From assembly GCA_019136335.1 (NCBI GenBank), contig JAGVUK010000057.1, forward strand, positions 1 to 6,906: a DNA stretch of 6,906 bases, read 5' to 3'. Position numbers and translations under genes: made by a program. This stretch comes from Methanomicrobiales archaeon (GTDB lineage Archaea; Halobacteriota; Methanomicrobia; Methanomicrobiales; Methanoculleaceae). The notes under the pieces were generated by a model. It had not been told where the DNA came from, did no database searches, and was given only the letters and a program-made list of their open reading frames with translations. Positions 1 to 5,393 of the stretch are shown in pieces (positions within the stretch are counted from its first letter, which is position 1; each line of letters begins with the position of its first letter).

Positions 1-111
1 GGGGGGAGGAGCCCGGTGCTTGCGGCGCTGCAGCGCCCGATCACGGCGCGGGAGTATGCGTACGCTATTGAGTGCGCCAGAGAGAACGGGCTTTCCCGCG
101 GGTTCCCTTAG
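1..111 (+). CDS. C-terminal fragment of an upstream gene, possibly a PflX-like radical SAM protein
   Basis: Frame 1 is open from the window edge to a TAG at 109-111 and gives 36 residues. The stretch around residues 13-36 reads RPITAREYAYAIECAREN then GLSRGFP. An Arg-Pro-Ile-Thr turn, a helix with an E-Y pair and a Gly-Leu-x-Arg ending resembles the C-terminal tail of PflX-type radical SAM proteins (relatives of pyruvate formate-lyase activating enzyme), where a similar 'R-x-I-T-x-E-E-Y...GL' tail is common. This is family recall, not an alignment, and the catalytic CxxxCxxC part lies outside the window. Open reading over 36 codons is weak evidence alone in GC-rich DNA. The helix-like composition and the following hairpin at 201-219 make a true gene end plausible. 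Confidence 0.5.
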   Translation, partial: GGRSPVLAALQRPITAREYAYAIECARENGLSRGFP

Positions 112-200
112 TTACTCCAGAACCCCCTCAACATCTGAGCACACGAGTCGTCCGGCCCCATGGGTCACGAAACTGATGGGAAAGGCGGCGGAGAGCGACC

Positions 201-219
201 CCGGCCCTTCCGGGGCCGG
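201..219 (+). terminator. GC hairpin downstream of the fragment gene, possible transcript end
   Basis: CCGGCCC at 201-207 pairs with GGGCCGG at 213-219, leaving a five-base loop. It lies 90 bp after the stop of the upstream gene. No T-run follows, and archaeal termination mainly depends on T-runs, so this may only be a 3' end stabiliser or a chance GC structure. Confidence 0.25.
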
Positions 220-252
220 TTGAGTCTCGATCCCGCCGGGCGCGTTCCATCA

Positions 253-262
253 CTATATTTAT
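253..262 (+). promoter_or_regulatory. TATA-like box, distal candidate for the transporter operon
   Basis: CTATATTTAT is an A/T island in GC-rich sequence. If used rightward, transcription would begin near 280-285, inside the near-palindrome at 266-289, leaving a leader of about 145 nt. The complement (TAAATATA) fits an archaeal TATA consensus at least as well, so a leftward transcript cannot be excluded. Confidence 0.4.
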
Positions 263-265
263 GTA

Positions 266-289
266 GGTGCGGATGAAGCATCCGTCACC
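266..289. repeat. Near-palindrome, operator-like, at the predicted transcription start
   Basis: GGTGCGGATG at 266-275 pairs with CATCCG(T)CACC at 279-289 across a three-base AAG spacer, with one bulged T at 285. Ten paired positions this close to a TATA-like box suggest a repressor operator. A short RNA hairpin at a transcript 5' end is the alternative. Confidence 0.4.
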
Positions 290-319
290 CGAAGAGAAAC
301 CGCCGAACGCAGGACCCGG

Positions 320-346
320 GTACTGCGGAGGTACGGGATGCAGTAC
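320..346. repeat. Inverted repeat in the transporter leader
   Basis: GTACTGC at 320-326 is exactly inverted as GCAGTAC at 340-346, with a 13-base spacer. It lies 15 bp before the second TATA-like element, so it could bind a regulator dimer there or fold in the leader of a transcript started at the distal box. Confidence 0.35.
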
Positions 347-358
347 GCGCCTCGTCCC

Positions 359-368
359 GGGATATATG
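359..368 (+). promoter_or_regulatory. TATA-like box, proximal candidate for the transporter operon
   Basis: GGGATATATG contains the A/T core ATATAT. A start about 25 bp downstream (near 388-392) would leave a leader of about 40 nt before the ATG at 429, including the ribosome binding site AGGGAG at 417-422. That leader length is more usual than the one from the distal box. Confidence 0.4.
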
Positions 369-428
369 TCTGTTTCAGGTTAATCTGCCCCTGAGAAACC
401 GGTTCACGCATTAAGCAGGGAGCGAAGT

Positions 429-1847
429 ATGAAAACACAGGGCGGAACGGTGAAGAGAACGGCCCTCACGCTATTCGCCTCCATCGCCGTTGCAGTGGCG
501 GCCGTCGGAGGAATCCTCTTCGGGTACGATACGGGAGTCATTTCCGGGGCGATCCTCTTCATAACCAGCGAGTTTGCTCTCCCGCCGACCCTGGAAGAGA
601 TCGCGACCAGTTCGGTGCTCGTCGGCGCAATCCTGGGCGCGATCGCCGGCGGCCTCCTTGCCGACAGGGCCGGGCGGCGCCTCTCGATCATCGCCGCGTC
701 GGCCGCGTTCCTTGCAGGCACCGGGATCGTCGTCGTTGCAGCAGGCCTGCCTGTCTTCCTCGCCGGCCGCGTGCTGATCGGTATGGCCATCGGCGTCGCG
801 TCGTTCGTCGTCCCTCTATATATATCGGAGATTGCGCCTTCGGCACTCCGCGGCGGCATGGTATCGATCAACCAGCTCTTCATCACGCTCGGGATCCTCA
901 TCTCCTACGGGGTTGATTACCTCTTCTCTTCAAGCGGCGACTGGCGTGCCATGTTCGCTTTAGGTGCGGTGCCGGCCGCGGTTCTCCTCGTCGGAATGCT
1001 CCTGCTCCCGGACAGTCCCCGGTGGCTCGCGTCCCGGCAGCAGACAGACCGGGCAACCGCCGTTCTCCAAAAGATCCGCGGAACCAGGGAGGTATCAGGC
1101 GAACTCGACGATATCAGGAAGTCGATTAAGGCGCAAAAAGGCGGCAGATGGTCGGACCTGCTGGCGCCGTCGGTGCGAATGCCCCTGATCGTCGGTCTCG
1201 GCCTGGCCGTCCTGCAGCAGCTGACCGGCATCAACACCGTCATCTACTACGCCCCGACAATCTTCCAGTTTGCAGGGCTGCATTCTGCCGGTGCCTCGAT
1301 CGCGGCGACTGCGGGCGTCGGCACCGTGAACGTCCTCGCCACCGCCGCCGCTGTCGTGCTCATCGACCGGACGGGGCGCCGTCCTCTTCTCCTTGCAGGG
1401 ATCGCGGGCATGGCCGTAAGTCTCGCCGTACTCGGGGCCGGGTTTGCTTTCAGCGGAGCGGTGCAGGGCGGGAGTCTCCTCGGGCTGATCACCGCGGTCA
1501 GCCTGACGGCATACATCGCCTCGTTCGCTATCGGCCTCGGGCCGGTGTTCTGGCTGCTGATTGCTGAGATCTACCCGCTCAATGTGCGGGGACGGGCCAT
1601 GAGCGTCGCAACCGTCGCCAACTGGGCCGCGAACTTCCTCATCACCCTGACGTTCCTGACGCTGGTCGGAATACTGGATCAGGCCGGCGTCTTCTGGCTC
1701 TATGCACTCGTGAGCATCATTGCGTGGTTCTTCGTCCTCAGGCTGGTGCCCGAGACGAAAGGGCTCACGCTCGAAGAGATCGAAGAACACTTCAGGGCCG
1801 GCAGGCACCCCCGTGAACTGAAAGGTGTAGCGCGACCACGTGATTGA
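429..1847 (+). CDS. MFS sugar porter (sugar:H+ symporter type)
   Basis: A 472-residue twelve-span transporter of the major facilitator sugar porter family (relatives of XylE, GalP and AraE) in the cytoplasmic membrane. All family signatures are visible: GYDTGVISG (32-40) with Asp34 at the position that couples protons in XylE; D79-R80-x-G-R-R in the 2-3 loop; GRVLIG (113-118); PLYISEIAPSALRG (129-142); PDSPRWL (194-200) before the central cytoplasmic loop; LQQLTGINTVIYYAP (262-276), whose Gln and Asn residues contact sugar in relatives; a second D-R-T-G-R-R (313-318); GPVFWLLIAEIYPLNVRG (371-388); and PETKG (441-445). Retention of Asp34 argues for H+ symport rather than facilitated diffusion. 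The ATG at 429 has AGGGAG six bases upstream. The stop overlaps the start of the next gene, so the two are probably co-translated. The actual sugar cannot be told from sequence. Confidence 0.96.
   Translation: MKTQGGTVKRTALTLFASIAVAVAAVGGILFGYDTGVISGAILFITSEFALPPTLEEIATSSVLVGAILGAIAGGLLADRAGRRLSIIAASAAFLAGTGIVVVAAGLPVFLAGRVLIGMAIGVASFVVPLYISEIAPSALRGGMVSINQLFITLGILISYGVDYLFSSSGDWRAMFALGAVPAAVLLVGMLLLPDSPRWLASRQQTDRATAVLQKIRGTREVSGELDDIRKSIKAQKGGRWSDLLAPSVRMPLIVGLGLAVLQQLTGINTVIYYAPTIFQFAGLHSAGASIAATAGVGTVNVLATAAAVVLIDRTGRRPLLLAGIAGMAVSLAVLGAGFAFSGAVQGGSLLGLITAVSLTAYIASFAIGLGPVFWLLIAEIYPLNVRGRAMSVATVANWAANFLITLTFLTLVGILDQAGVFWLYALVSIIAWFFVLRLVPETKGLTLEEIEEHFRAGRHPRELKGVARPRD
1821..1827 (+). 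promoter_or_regulatory. Ribosome binding site inside the transporter gene for the GH15 gene
   Basis: AAAGGTG matches the archaeal anti-Shine-Dalgarno complement (GGTG core). It ends 12 bases before GTG 1840 and 21 before ATG 1849. The distance favours the overlapping GTG start and fits translational coupling. Confidence 0.45.
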
Positions 1848-3738
1848 TATGTCCGACCAGATCCAATCGCAGACGCCCGTGCAGCCCCGTGACGAGTACC
1901 GGCCGATCGAGGACTACGGGGTGATCGGGAACGGGCACACCGCGGCGCTCATCAGCAGCAGAGGGTCCGTCGACTGGCTCTGCTTCCATAGGTTCGATTC
2001 TCCATCGCTCTTTGCCCGGATCCTCGATCCCGACCGCGGTGGCTACTGGAGCGTACAGCCGGAGGAACCGTTCGAGAGTTCGCACCGGTATCGGGAGGCG
2101 ACGAACATCCTTGAGACGACCTTCCAGTGCACCGGTGGAACCGTGGTTATCCGGGACTTCATGGACATCGCAAGTGTTGCCCGGCTCCGCCGGCTTCCGG
2201 CTCCCGGCAGGATTATACGCATCGCGGAATGCACCGACGGGAAGGTCAGGGTTATCTCAAGCTGCCTGCCCCGGCCGAACTACGCCCGCACGCCCCCGGA
2301 GTTTGCACTTCATGGGAATCAGGCGACGTTTGGGGGATATACGCTCACTGGACCGGCGATATGGGAGGCAGACGATGCAGGCGAAGCACTGGCCTGCCGG
2401 GTCACGCTTCGCGCGGGTGAAACGGCAGATTTCACGCTCGCAACGGAGGATGATGCCACCCTGCCGCAGCTCGGCCCGGCAGATGCCCTGAAGGCGACGA
2501 CCGATTACTGGCGGAACTGGAGCGGCGCCTGCACGTACGAAGGACCGTATCGCGATACCGTGATCCGTAGCGCTCTCACCCTCAAGTTGATGACCTACGA
2601 ACCATCCGGGGCCATCGTTGCCGCGCCGACGACATCCCTTCCGGAGACCTTCGGCGGCGAGCGAAACTGGGATTACCGCTTCACCTGGATACGCGATGCA
2701 TCGTTCACGCTGTACGCACTCCTCCTTGCCGGGTACCTCGACGATGAACAACCGTTCTTCGACTGGCTCGTGCGCACGGTCAAACTGAAGGGGACGGGCA
2801 TCTCGACCCTGTATCCGATTGTCCCGGAGAGCGGAACCGCCGAAGAGGTGCTCGACCACTTCAGGGGATACCGGGACTCCCGGCCGGTGAGGATCGGGAA
2901 TCAGGCGGCGGTCCAGGAACAACTCGACGTCTACGGCGAAGTCATGGGAGCCATTCAGTTCGCCTGGCGGATCGGGAAATACGATCCGACGCCGCTCTGG
3001 GAGACGATGCGGCAGATGCTCGACTGGGTGACCCGGCACTGGCATGACCGTGATAGCGGGCTCTGGGAGGTCAGGGGCGGCGTGCGGCATTTCGTCTACA
3101 GTAAAGCCATGATGTGGTTCGCCCTCGACTGCGGGATCGAGATCGCGGAAGAGATGCGGCTCCCGGGCGACATTGAAGTCTGGCGCCGCGAACGTGACAT
3201 GATCCACGAGGAAGTGCTCAACAAGGGATGGAGCGATGCGCTGGGCGCATTCAAACAGTCGTACGAAGACGAGCACCTCGATGCCGCGAACCTGCGCCTC
3301 TCCACCATCAACTTCATCAGGGGAGATGACCCGCGGATGCTCTCGACGATAGATGCGACGCTTGAGCACCTTGTCGTCGATGGCCTCTGCTATCGCTACA
3401 TCGACGCCCCGGAAGGCGTGACCGGGAAGGAAGGGTCTTTCGTCGTCTGCACGACCTGGCTCATCAACGCGCTGATGCGTGCCGGGCGCACAGGGGAGGC
3501 GCACCGGATGTTCCAGAACCTCCTTGCACGCGCGAGTCCGCTCGGCCTCTACGCCGAAGAGATCCAGCCGGCGACCGGAACCCATATGGGCAACTTCCCG
3601 CAGTCGTTCTCACAGATCGGGATCATCAACGCTGCCGTTTCACTTGCCCACGCAGGATACGTCGGCACGGTCAGTCCGCATCACGCCGTCGCCGCAGATG
3701 CGGCGGGACATGGCGGCGGGGGTAAACGCAGCCGCTGA
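1840..3738 (+). CDS. GH15 family glycoside hydrolase (glucoamylase/trehalase type)
   Basis: A 632-residue protein with the architecture of prokaryotic GH15 enzymes, which release glucose from alpha-glucans or trehalose. The N-terminal beta-sandwich begins with PIEDYGVIGNG and SVDWLCF (about 22-48). The (alpha/alpha)6 barrel starts near residue 240, with APTTSLPE and the hallmark RNWDYRFTWIRDASF (275-289). Glu410 in GLWEVRGG is the likely general acid. Glu573 or Glu574 in YAEEI, followed by GNFPQSFSQIGIINAA, is the likely general base. There is no signal peptide or membrane span, so the enzyme should be cytoplasmic. Length is normal for the family. The start is either GTG 1840, which overlaps the transporter gene by 8 bp and has AAAGGTG at 1821-1827 at reasonable spacing, or ATG 1849, giving three fewer residues. 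GH15 clade members include archaeal trehalases, glucoamylases and dextran-type glucosidases, so the substrate is open. Confidence 0.95.
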   Translation: MIDMSDQIQSQTPVQPRDEYRPIEDYGVIGNGHTAALISSRGSVDWLCFHRFDSPSLFARILDPDRGGYWSVQPEEPFESSHRYREATNILETTFQCTGGTVVIRDFMDIASVARLRRLPAPGRIIRIAECTDGKVRVISSCLPRPNYARTPPEFALHGNQATFGGYTLTGPAIWEADDAGEALACRVTLRAGETADFTLATEDDATLPQLGPADALKATTDYWRNWSGACTYEGPYRDTVIRSALTLKLMTYEPSGAIVAAPTTSLPETFGGERNWDYRFTWIRDASFTLYALLLAGYLDDEQPFFDWLVRTVKLKGTGISTLYPIVPESGTAEEVLDHFRGYRDSRPVRIGNQAAVQEQLDVYGEVMGAIQFAWRIGKYDPTPLWETMRQMLDWVTRHWHDRDSGLWEVRGGVRHFVYSKAMMWFALDCGIEIAEEMRLPGDIEVWRRERDMIHEEVLNKGWSDALGAFKQSYEDEHLDAANLRLSTINFIRGDDPRMLSTIDATLEHLVVDGLCYRYIDAPEGVTGKEGSFVVCTTWLINALMRAGRTGEAHRMFQNLLARASPLGLYAEEIQPATGTHMGNFPQSFSQIGIINAAVSLAHAGYVGTVSPHHAVAADAAGHGGGGKRSR

Positions 3739-3901
3739 GCCGCACGAACAGATACTCTCCCGTCTTCTGTGCCTCTCCGGCGCCGGGCGGGTACGATCTT
3801 CCATACCCTGCCGGTACAGGATCGGTCTCTGTCTTCAAACCCGGGTCCCGATCCCCGTAACTCCGGCATTGACGCCCCTCCTTTCCCCCCGGAAAAGGAG
3901 A
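3739..3901 (+). other. Spacer between the GH15 and phosphatase genes
   Basis: No TATA box is recognisable, so the phosphatase may be read through from the transporter-GH15 transcript. A frame open from GTG 3769 into the phosphatase would add 72 residues rich in Pro, Arg, Gly and Ser with no domain. I treat it as untranslated. A Shine-Dalgarno-like AAAAGGAG closes the spacer at 3893-3900. Confidence 0.45.
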
Positions 3902-3988
3902 ATGGCGATGGTGAGGGAGGACCGGTCTCCCGCGGGAGATCAAGCACCAAAAGGCTATTCGCCCGGACACCCAGAGTGGTATACGTGA
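3902..3988 (+). CDS. Possible short upstream ORF coupled to the phosphatase gene
   Basis: A 28-codon frame begins at ATG 3902, or a 26-codon frame at ATG 3908. The run AAAAGGAG ends at 3900, seven bases before the second ATG, which is ideal spacing and the best ribosome binding site in this area. The peptide is polar (reads MVREDRSPAGDQAPKGYS, then PGHPEWYT) and has no recognisable domain. Its TGA at 3986-3988 overlaps the GTG start proposed for the phosphatase (GTGA at 3985-3988). This is the classic arrangement for coupled re-initiation, and the phosphatase has no good binding site of its own. The alternative is a frameshift (natural or sequencing) that removed the original N-terminus of the phosphatase. 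Confidence 0.4.
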   Translation: MAMVREDRSPAGDQAPKGYSPGHPEWYT

Positions 3989-4704
3989 AGGAAAGGCCAG
4001 GGCTCCGATACGCGGCAGTGAGCGACATCGGCGGGCGGGAGCAGAACGAGGACGCGTTCTTTGCCGGTGAAGCGGCCGGGTACTCCATGTACGCCGTCGC
4101 GGACGGGCTCGGGGGGCATGCCCGCTGGGATGTTGCGAGCAGGATGGCGATCCGGGTCCTGGAAGTGACCGCAGGCGAATGCCTTCCAGGGCTAAAACCC
4201 GCCGCAGTGCTCGAACAGGCATTCCAGCGCGTAAACGCCGGGATATACGCATATAACCAGGAGAACCGCCTGAACGCTGGAACAACCCTCTCGGCGGCGA
4301 TCGTTGACGGCTCCAGGAGGTGCTGGATCGGCACCGTCGGCGACAGCAGGGCATACGTCATCACACCGTCGTCTGTCTGGCATACGCGCGACCAGAGTTA
4401 CGTGCAGGGCCTGGTGGACGCGGGGGTTCTCTCCCCCGCCGAGGCGATGCTCCACCCGGGGAAGAACATCCTGACCCAGGCGCTCGGCCTCTCGGCCGGG
4501 GTACGGGTCGACCTCGACTTCGCGGAGATCGCCGGGGCGGTCCTGGTGCTCAGTTCGGACGGGCTCCACGACTATGTCCCGGCAGGTGTCATCCAGGAGA
4601 TCGTGCTCGCCGACGAACCCGATACGGCATGCCGGAGACTGATCGATGCCGCGAAGGACGCGGGAAGCACCGACAACATCACGGTGATCGTCGCGAGAGG
4701 ATGA
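3985..4704 (+). CDS. PP2C-type Ser/Thr protein phosphatase
   Basis: A 239-residue single-domain PPM/PP2C phosphatase, soluble, that removes phosphate from Ser/Thr of proteins using Mn2+ or Mg2+. Motifs in order: SDIGGREQNEDAFF (13-26) with phosphate-binding Arg18; YAVADGLGGH (36-45) with metal ligand Asp40; AGTTL then GTVGDSRAYVI with Asp120; the flap-like TRDQSYVQGLVDAG; LSSDGLHDYV with Asp192; and STDNITVIVA with Asp230. The four aspartates sit at the spacing seen in the bacterial PstP group, so the enzyme should be active. One oddity: GGHARWDVAS has Trp where relatives usually have Gly (GGHxxGxxAS). The GTG 3985 start gives normal family length and overlaps the stop of a small upstream ORF. 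GTG 3976 and a long extension from GTG 3769 are possible but less likely. The cognate kinase is not in the window. Confidence 0.92.
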   Translation: MKERPGLRYAAVSDIGGREQNEDAFFAGEAAGYSMYAVADGLGGHARWDVASRMAIRVLEVTAGECLPGLKPAAVLEQAFQRVNAGIYAYNQENRLNAGTTLSAAIVDGSRRCWIGTVGDSRAYVITPSSVWHTRDQSYVQGLVDAGVLSPAEAMLHPGKNILTQALGLSAGVRVDLDFAEIAGAVLVLSSDGLHDYVPAGVIQEIVLADEPDTACRRLIDAAKDAGSTDNITVIVARG

Positions 4705-4782
4705 CGGGGCTTATATCCGGGGTTAAGGTGCAGAAACAGGCCCCTGGTTCACTATGATCTGCTGTAGCGATGTAGGCTCACC

Positions 4783-4806
4783 TTCGCGGCTTCGCGGCTT
4801 CGCGGC
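4783..4806. repeat. Tandem octamer, three perfect copies of TTCGCGGC
   Basis: TTCGCGGC occurs three times head to tail (4783-4790, 4791-4798, 4799-4806) and runs directly into CTCTTCGCGAGAG, a 13-base near-palindrome at 4806-4818. The same octamer in degenerate and mostly opposite form recurs near 5267-5289 and 5318-5331. Confidence 0.9.
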
Positions 4807-4843
4807 TCTTCGCGAGAGGCCGTATCGTTATCCCCATCCACTA
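4791..4843. repeat. Direct repeat, copy 1 (partner at 5318-5368)
   Basis: Two octamers, TCTTCGCGAGAG and a 25-base tail (4819-4843) align with 5318-5368. The octamer and palindrome core match except for a two-base deletion in copy 2. The tail matches at 16 of 25 positions, and all but one of the differences are transitions. The pair brackets the GC-rich segment about 530 bp apart. Confidence 0.75.
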
Positions 4844-4936
4844 ATGCAGTGATTCCAAACTAACGGGCCAGATCTGGCCTTCGTCCCCTCCCACCCATAG
4901 CGCTCTTCTCTGTCCCCCCACCCCGCCCGGCCTCCT

Positions 4937-4961
4937 CCCCCGCCCCTCCCGGGGGCGGGGG
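4937..4961. repeat. GC-rich hairpin, unit A
   Basis: CCCCCGCCCC at 4937-4946 pairs perfectly with GGGGCGGGGG at 4952-4961 over a five-base loop. The following sequence, GTGCGTGGGGATAGCCCGGG around 4964-4983, resembles that after unit B. On the minus strand the wider 4914-4962 stretch has six G-runs of three or more and could form G-quadruplexes. Confidence 0.7.
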
Positions 4962-5051
4962 CAGTGCGTGGGGATAGCCCGGGGATGAGCCGTATCCGGT
5001 TCTCCTCCGGGATCTCCCCAGGGAGTGGACCATGGGGGATATCGCCATGGA

Positions 5052-5073
5052 GGGGAGGGGACCGGGGAGGGGG
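5052..5073 (+). repeat. G-quadruplex motif overlapping a perfect hairpin
   Basis: Four G-runs of four or more (5052-5055, 5057-5060, 5064-5067, 5069-5073) are separated by loops of 1, 3 and 1 bases, a textbook intramolecular G-quadruplex pattern. The last two runs, GGGGAGGGG at 5064-5072, are also the exact inverse of CCCCTCCCC at 5077-5085. One nucleic acid strand could therefore form either a G-quadruplex or a 9-bp hairpin. Confidence 0.75.
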
Positions 5074-5118
5074 TTTCCCCTCCCCGCAGGTGGGTACTCG
5101 TACGTTCCTCCTCAAAGC

Positions 5119-5141
5119 CCCCGCCCGGGAGGGGGGCGGGG
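5119..5141. repeat. GC-rich hairpin, unit B
   Basis: CCCCGCCC at 5119-5126 pairs with GGGCGGGG at 5134-5141 over a seven-base G-rich loop. The downstream GGTGCAGGGGAATACCCGGG (5144-5163) aligns with the sequence after unit A, so A and B are diverged direct repeats about 180 bp apart, not independent GC runs. Confidence 0.65.
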
Positions 5142-5317
5142 ACGGTGCAGGGGAATACCCGGGAAAATCCGTGCCCGGGGATGCAAACGCCCGGGCGGTG
5201 CGAAACACGATCGATGATCTCCTCCGGTGAGAGTGCCAGCAATTGAGAATCGATGCACTAACTCACGCGAAGCTGCGAAGAACGCGAATTCTGGTGTCTG
5301 GTTACTTGCAACTCCCT

Positions 5318-5368
5318 TTCGCGGCTTCGGCTCTTCGCGAGAGACTGCATCGCCATCCGCACCCGTTA
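5318..5368. repeat. Direct repeat, copy 2 (partner at 4791-4843)
   Basis: The copy runs TTCGCGGC, TTCGGC, TCTTCGCGAGAG, then a 25-base tail. CTCTTCGCGAGAG at 5331-5343 is identical to the one at 4806-4818. The sequence just beyond it (5364-5376) also resembles 5257-5269 ahead of the opposite-facing octamers, so parts of one repeat family are scattered here. It ends about 25 bp before the stop of the HEAT gene. Confidence 0.75.
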
Positions 5369-5393
5369 GCTCACGCCCGGGCCGGGAAATGTG

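Larger units (their letters stand above)
112..428. other. Regulatory spacer ahead of the sugar transporter gene
   Basis: No convincing gene lies here. A 40-codon Arg-rich minus-strand frame (128-250) was judged non-coding. The spacer holds a GC hairpin (201-219), an A/T-rich TATA-like element (253-262), a near-palindrome (266-289), a second inverted repeat (320-326 with 340-346), a second TATA-like element (about 361-368), and the ribosome binding site AGGGAG at 417-422. Taken together it looks like a promoter region with one or two operator-like sites. Confidence 0.6.
4705..5393. other. Convergent non-coding region rich in repeats
   Basis: This stretch lies between the ends of the phosphatase and HEAT genes. 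Frames open here in several phases only because stop codons are rare in G/C runs; their peptides are Gly/Pro/Arg low complexity. It contains octamer arrays (4783-4806 and 5267-5289), two copies of a decayed direct repeat (4791-4843 and 5318-5368), two related GC hairpin units (4937-4961 and 5119-5141) and a G-quadruplex-capable tract (5052-5073). These are listed separately. Confidence 0.7.

Noticed and set aside
128..250. 40-residue minus-strand frame starting near the A/T box at 253-262
   Set aside because: The peptide is Arg-rich with no hydrophobic core or domain, and frames of this length are common by chance in GC-rich DNA.
404..901. 165-residue minus-strand frame opposite the transporter gene
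   Set aside because: It is a shadow of the transporter gene; composition is Ala/Pro/Arg/Thr with no motif, and the plus frame has a full family signature set.
2257..3585. 442-residue minus-strand frame opposite the GH15 gene
   Set aside because: Long only because the antisense of GC-rich codons rarely has stops. The plus strand has complete GH15 motifs in the same place.
3769..3984. 72-residue N-terminal extension of the phosphatase from GTG 3769
   Set aside because: Low-complexity sequence with no domain and no ribosome binding site. The PP2C fold starts right after GTG 3985 at normal family length.
3681..4364. Two overlapping minus-strand frames of 227 residues opposite the phosphatase gene
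   Set aside because: Both are Arg/Pro/Ser rich low-complexity translations antisense to clear PP2C motifs.
4783..4806. Octamer array considered as a CRISPR or replication-origin element
   Set aside because: Units are 8 bp with no spacers, no cas genes are present, and there is no origin-box set or replication initiator gene nearby.
4828..5242. Minus- and plus-strand frames of 60-133 residues in the GC-rich convergent spacer
   Set aside because: All are Gly/Pro/Arg-rich translations of hairpins and G/C runs, open in several phases at once, with no conserved-looking segment.
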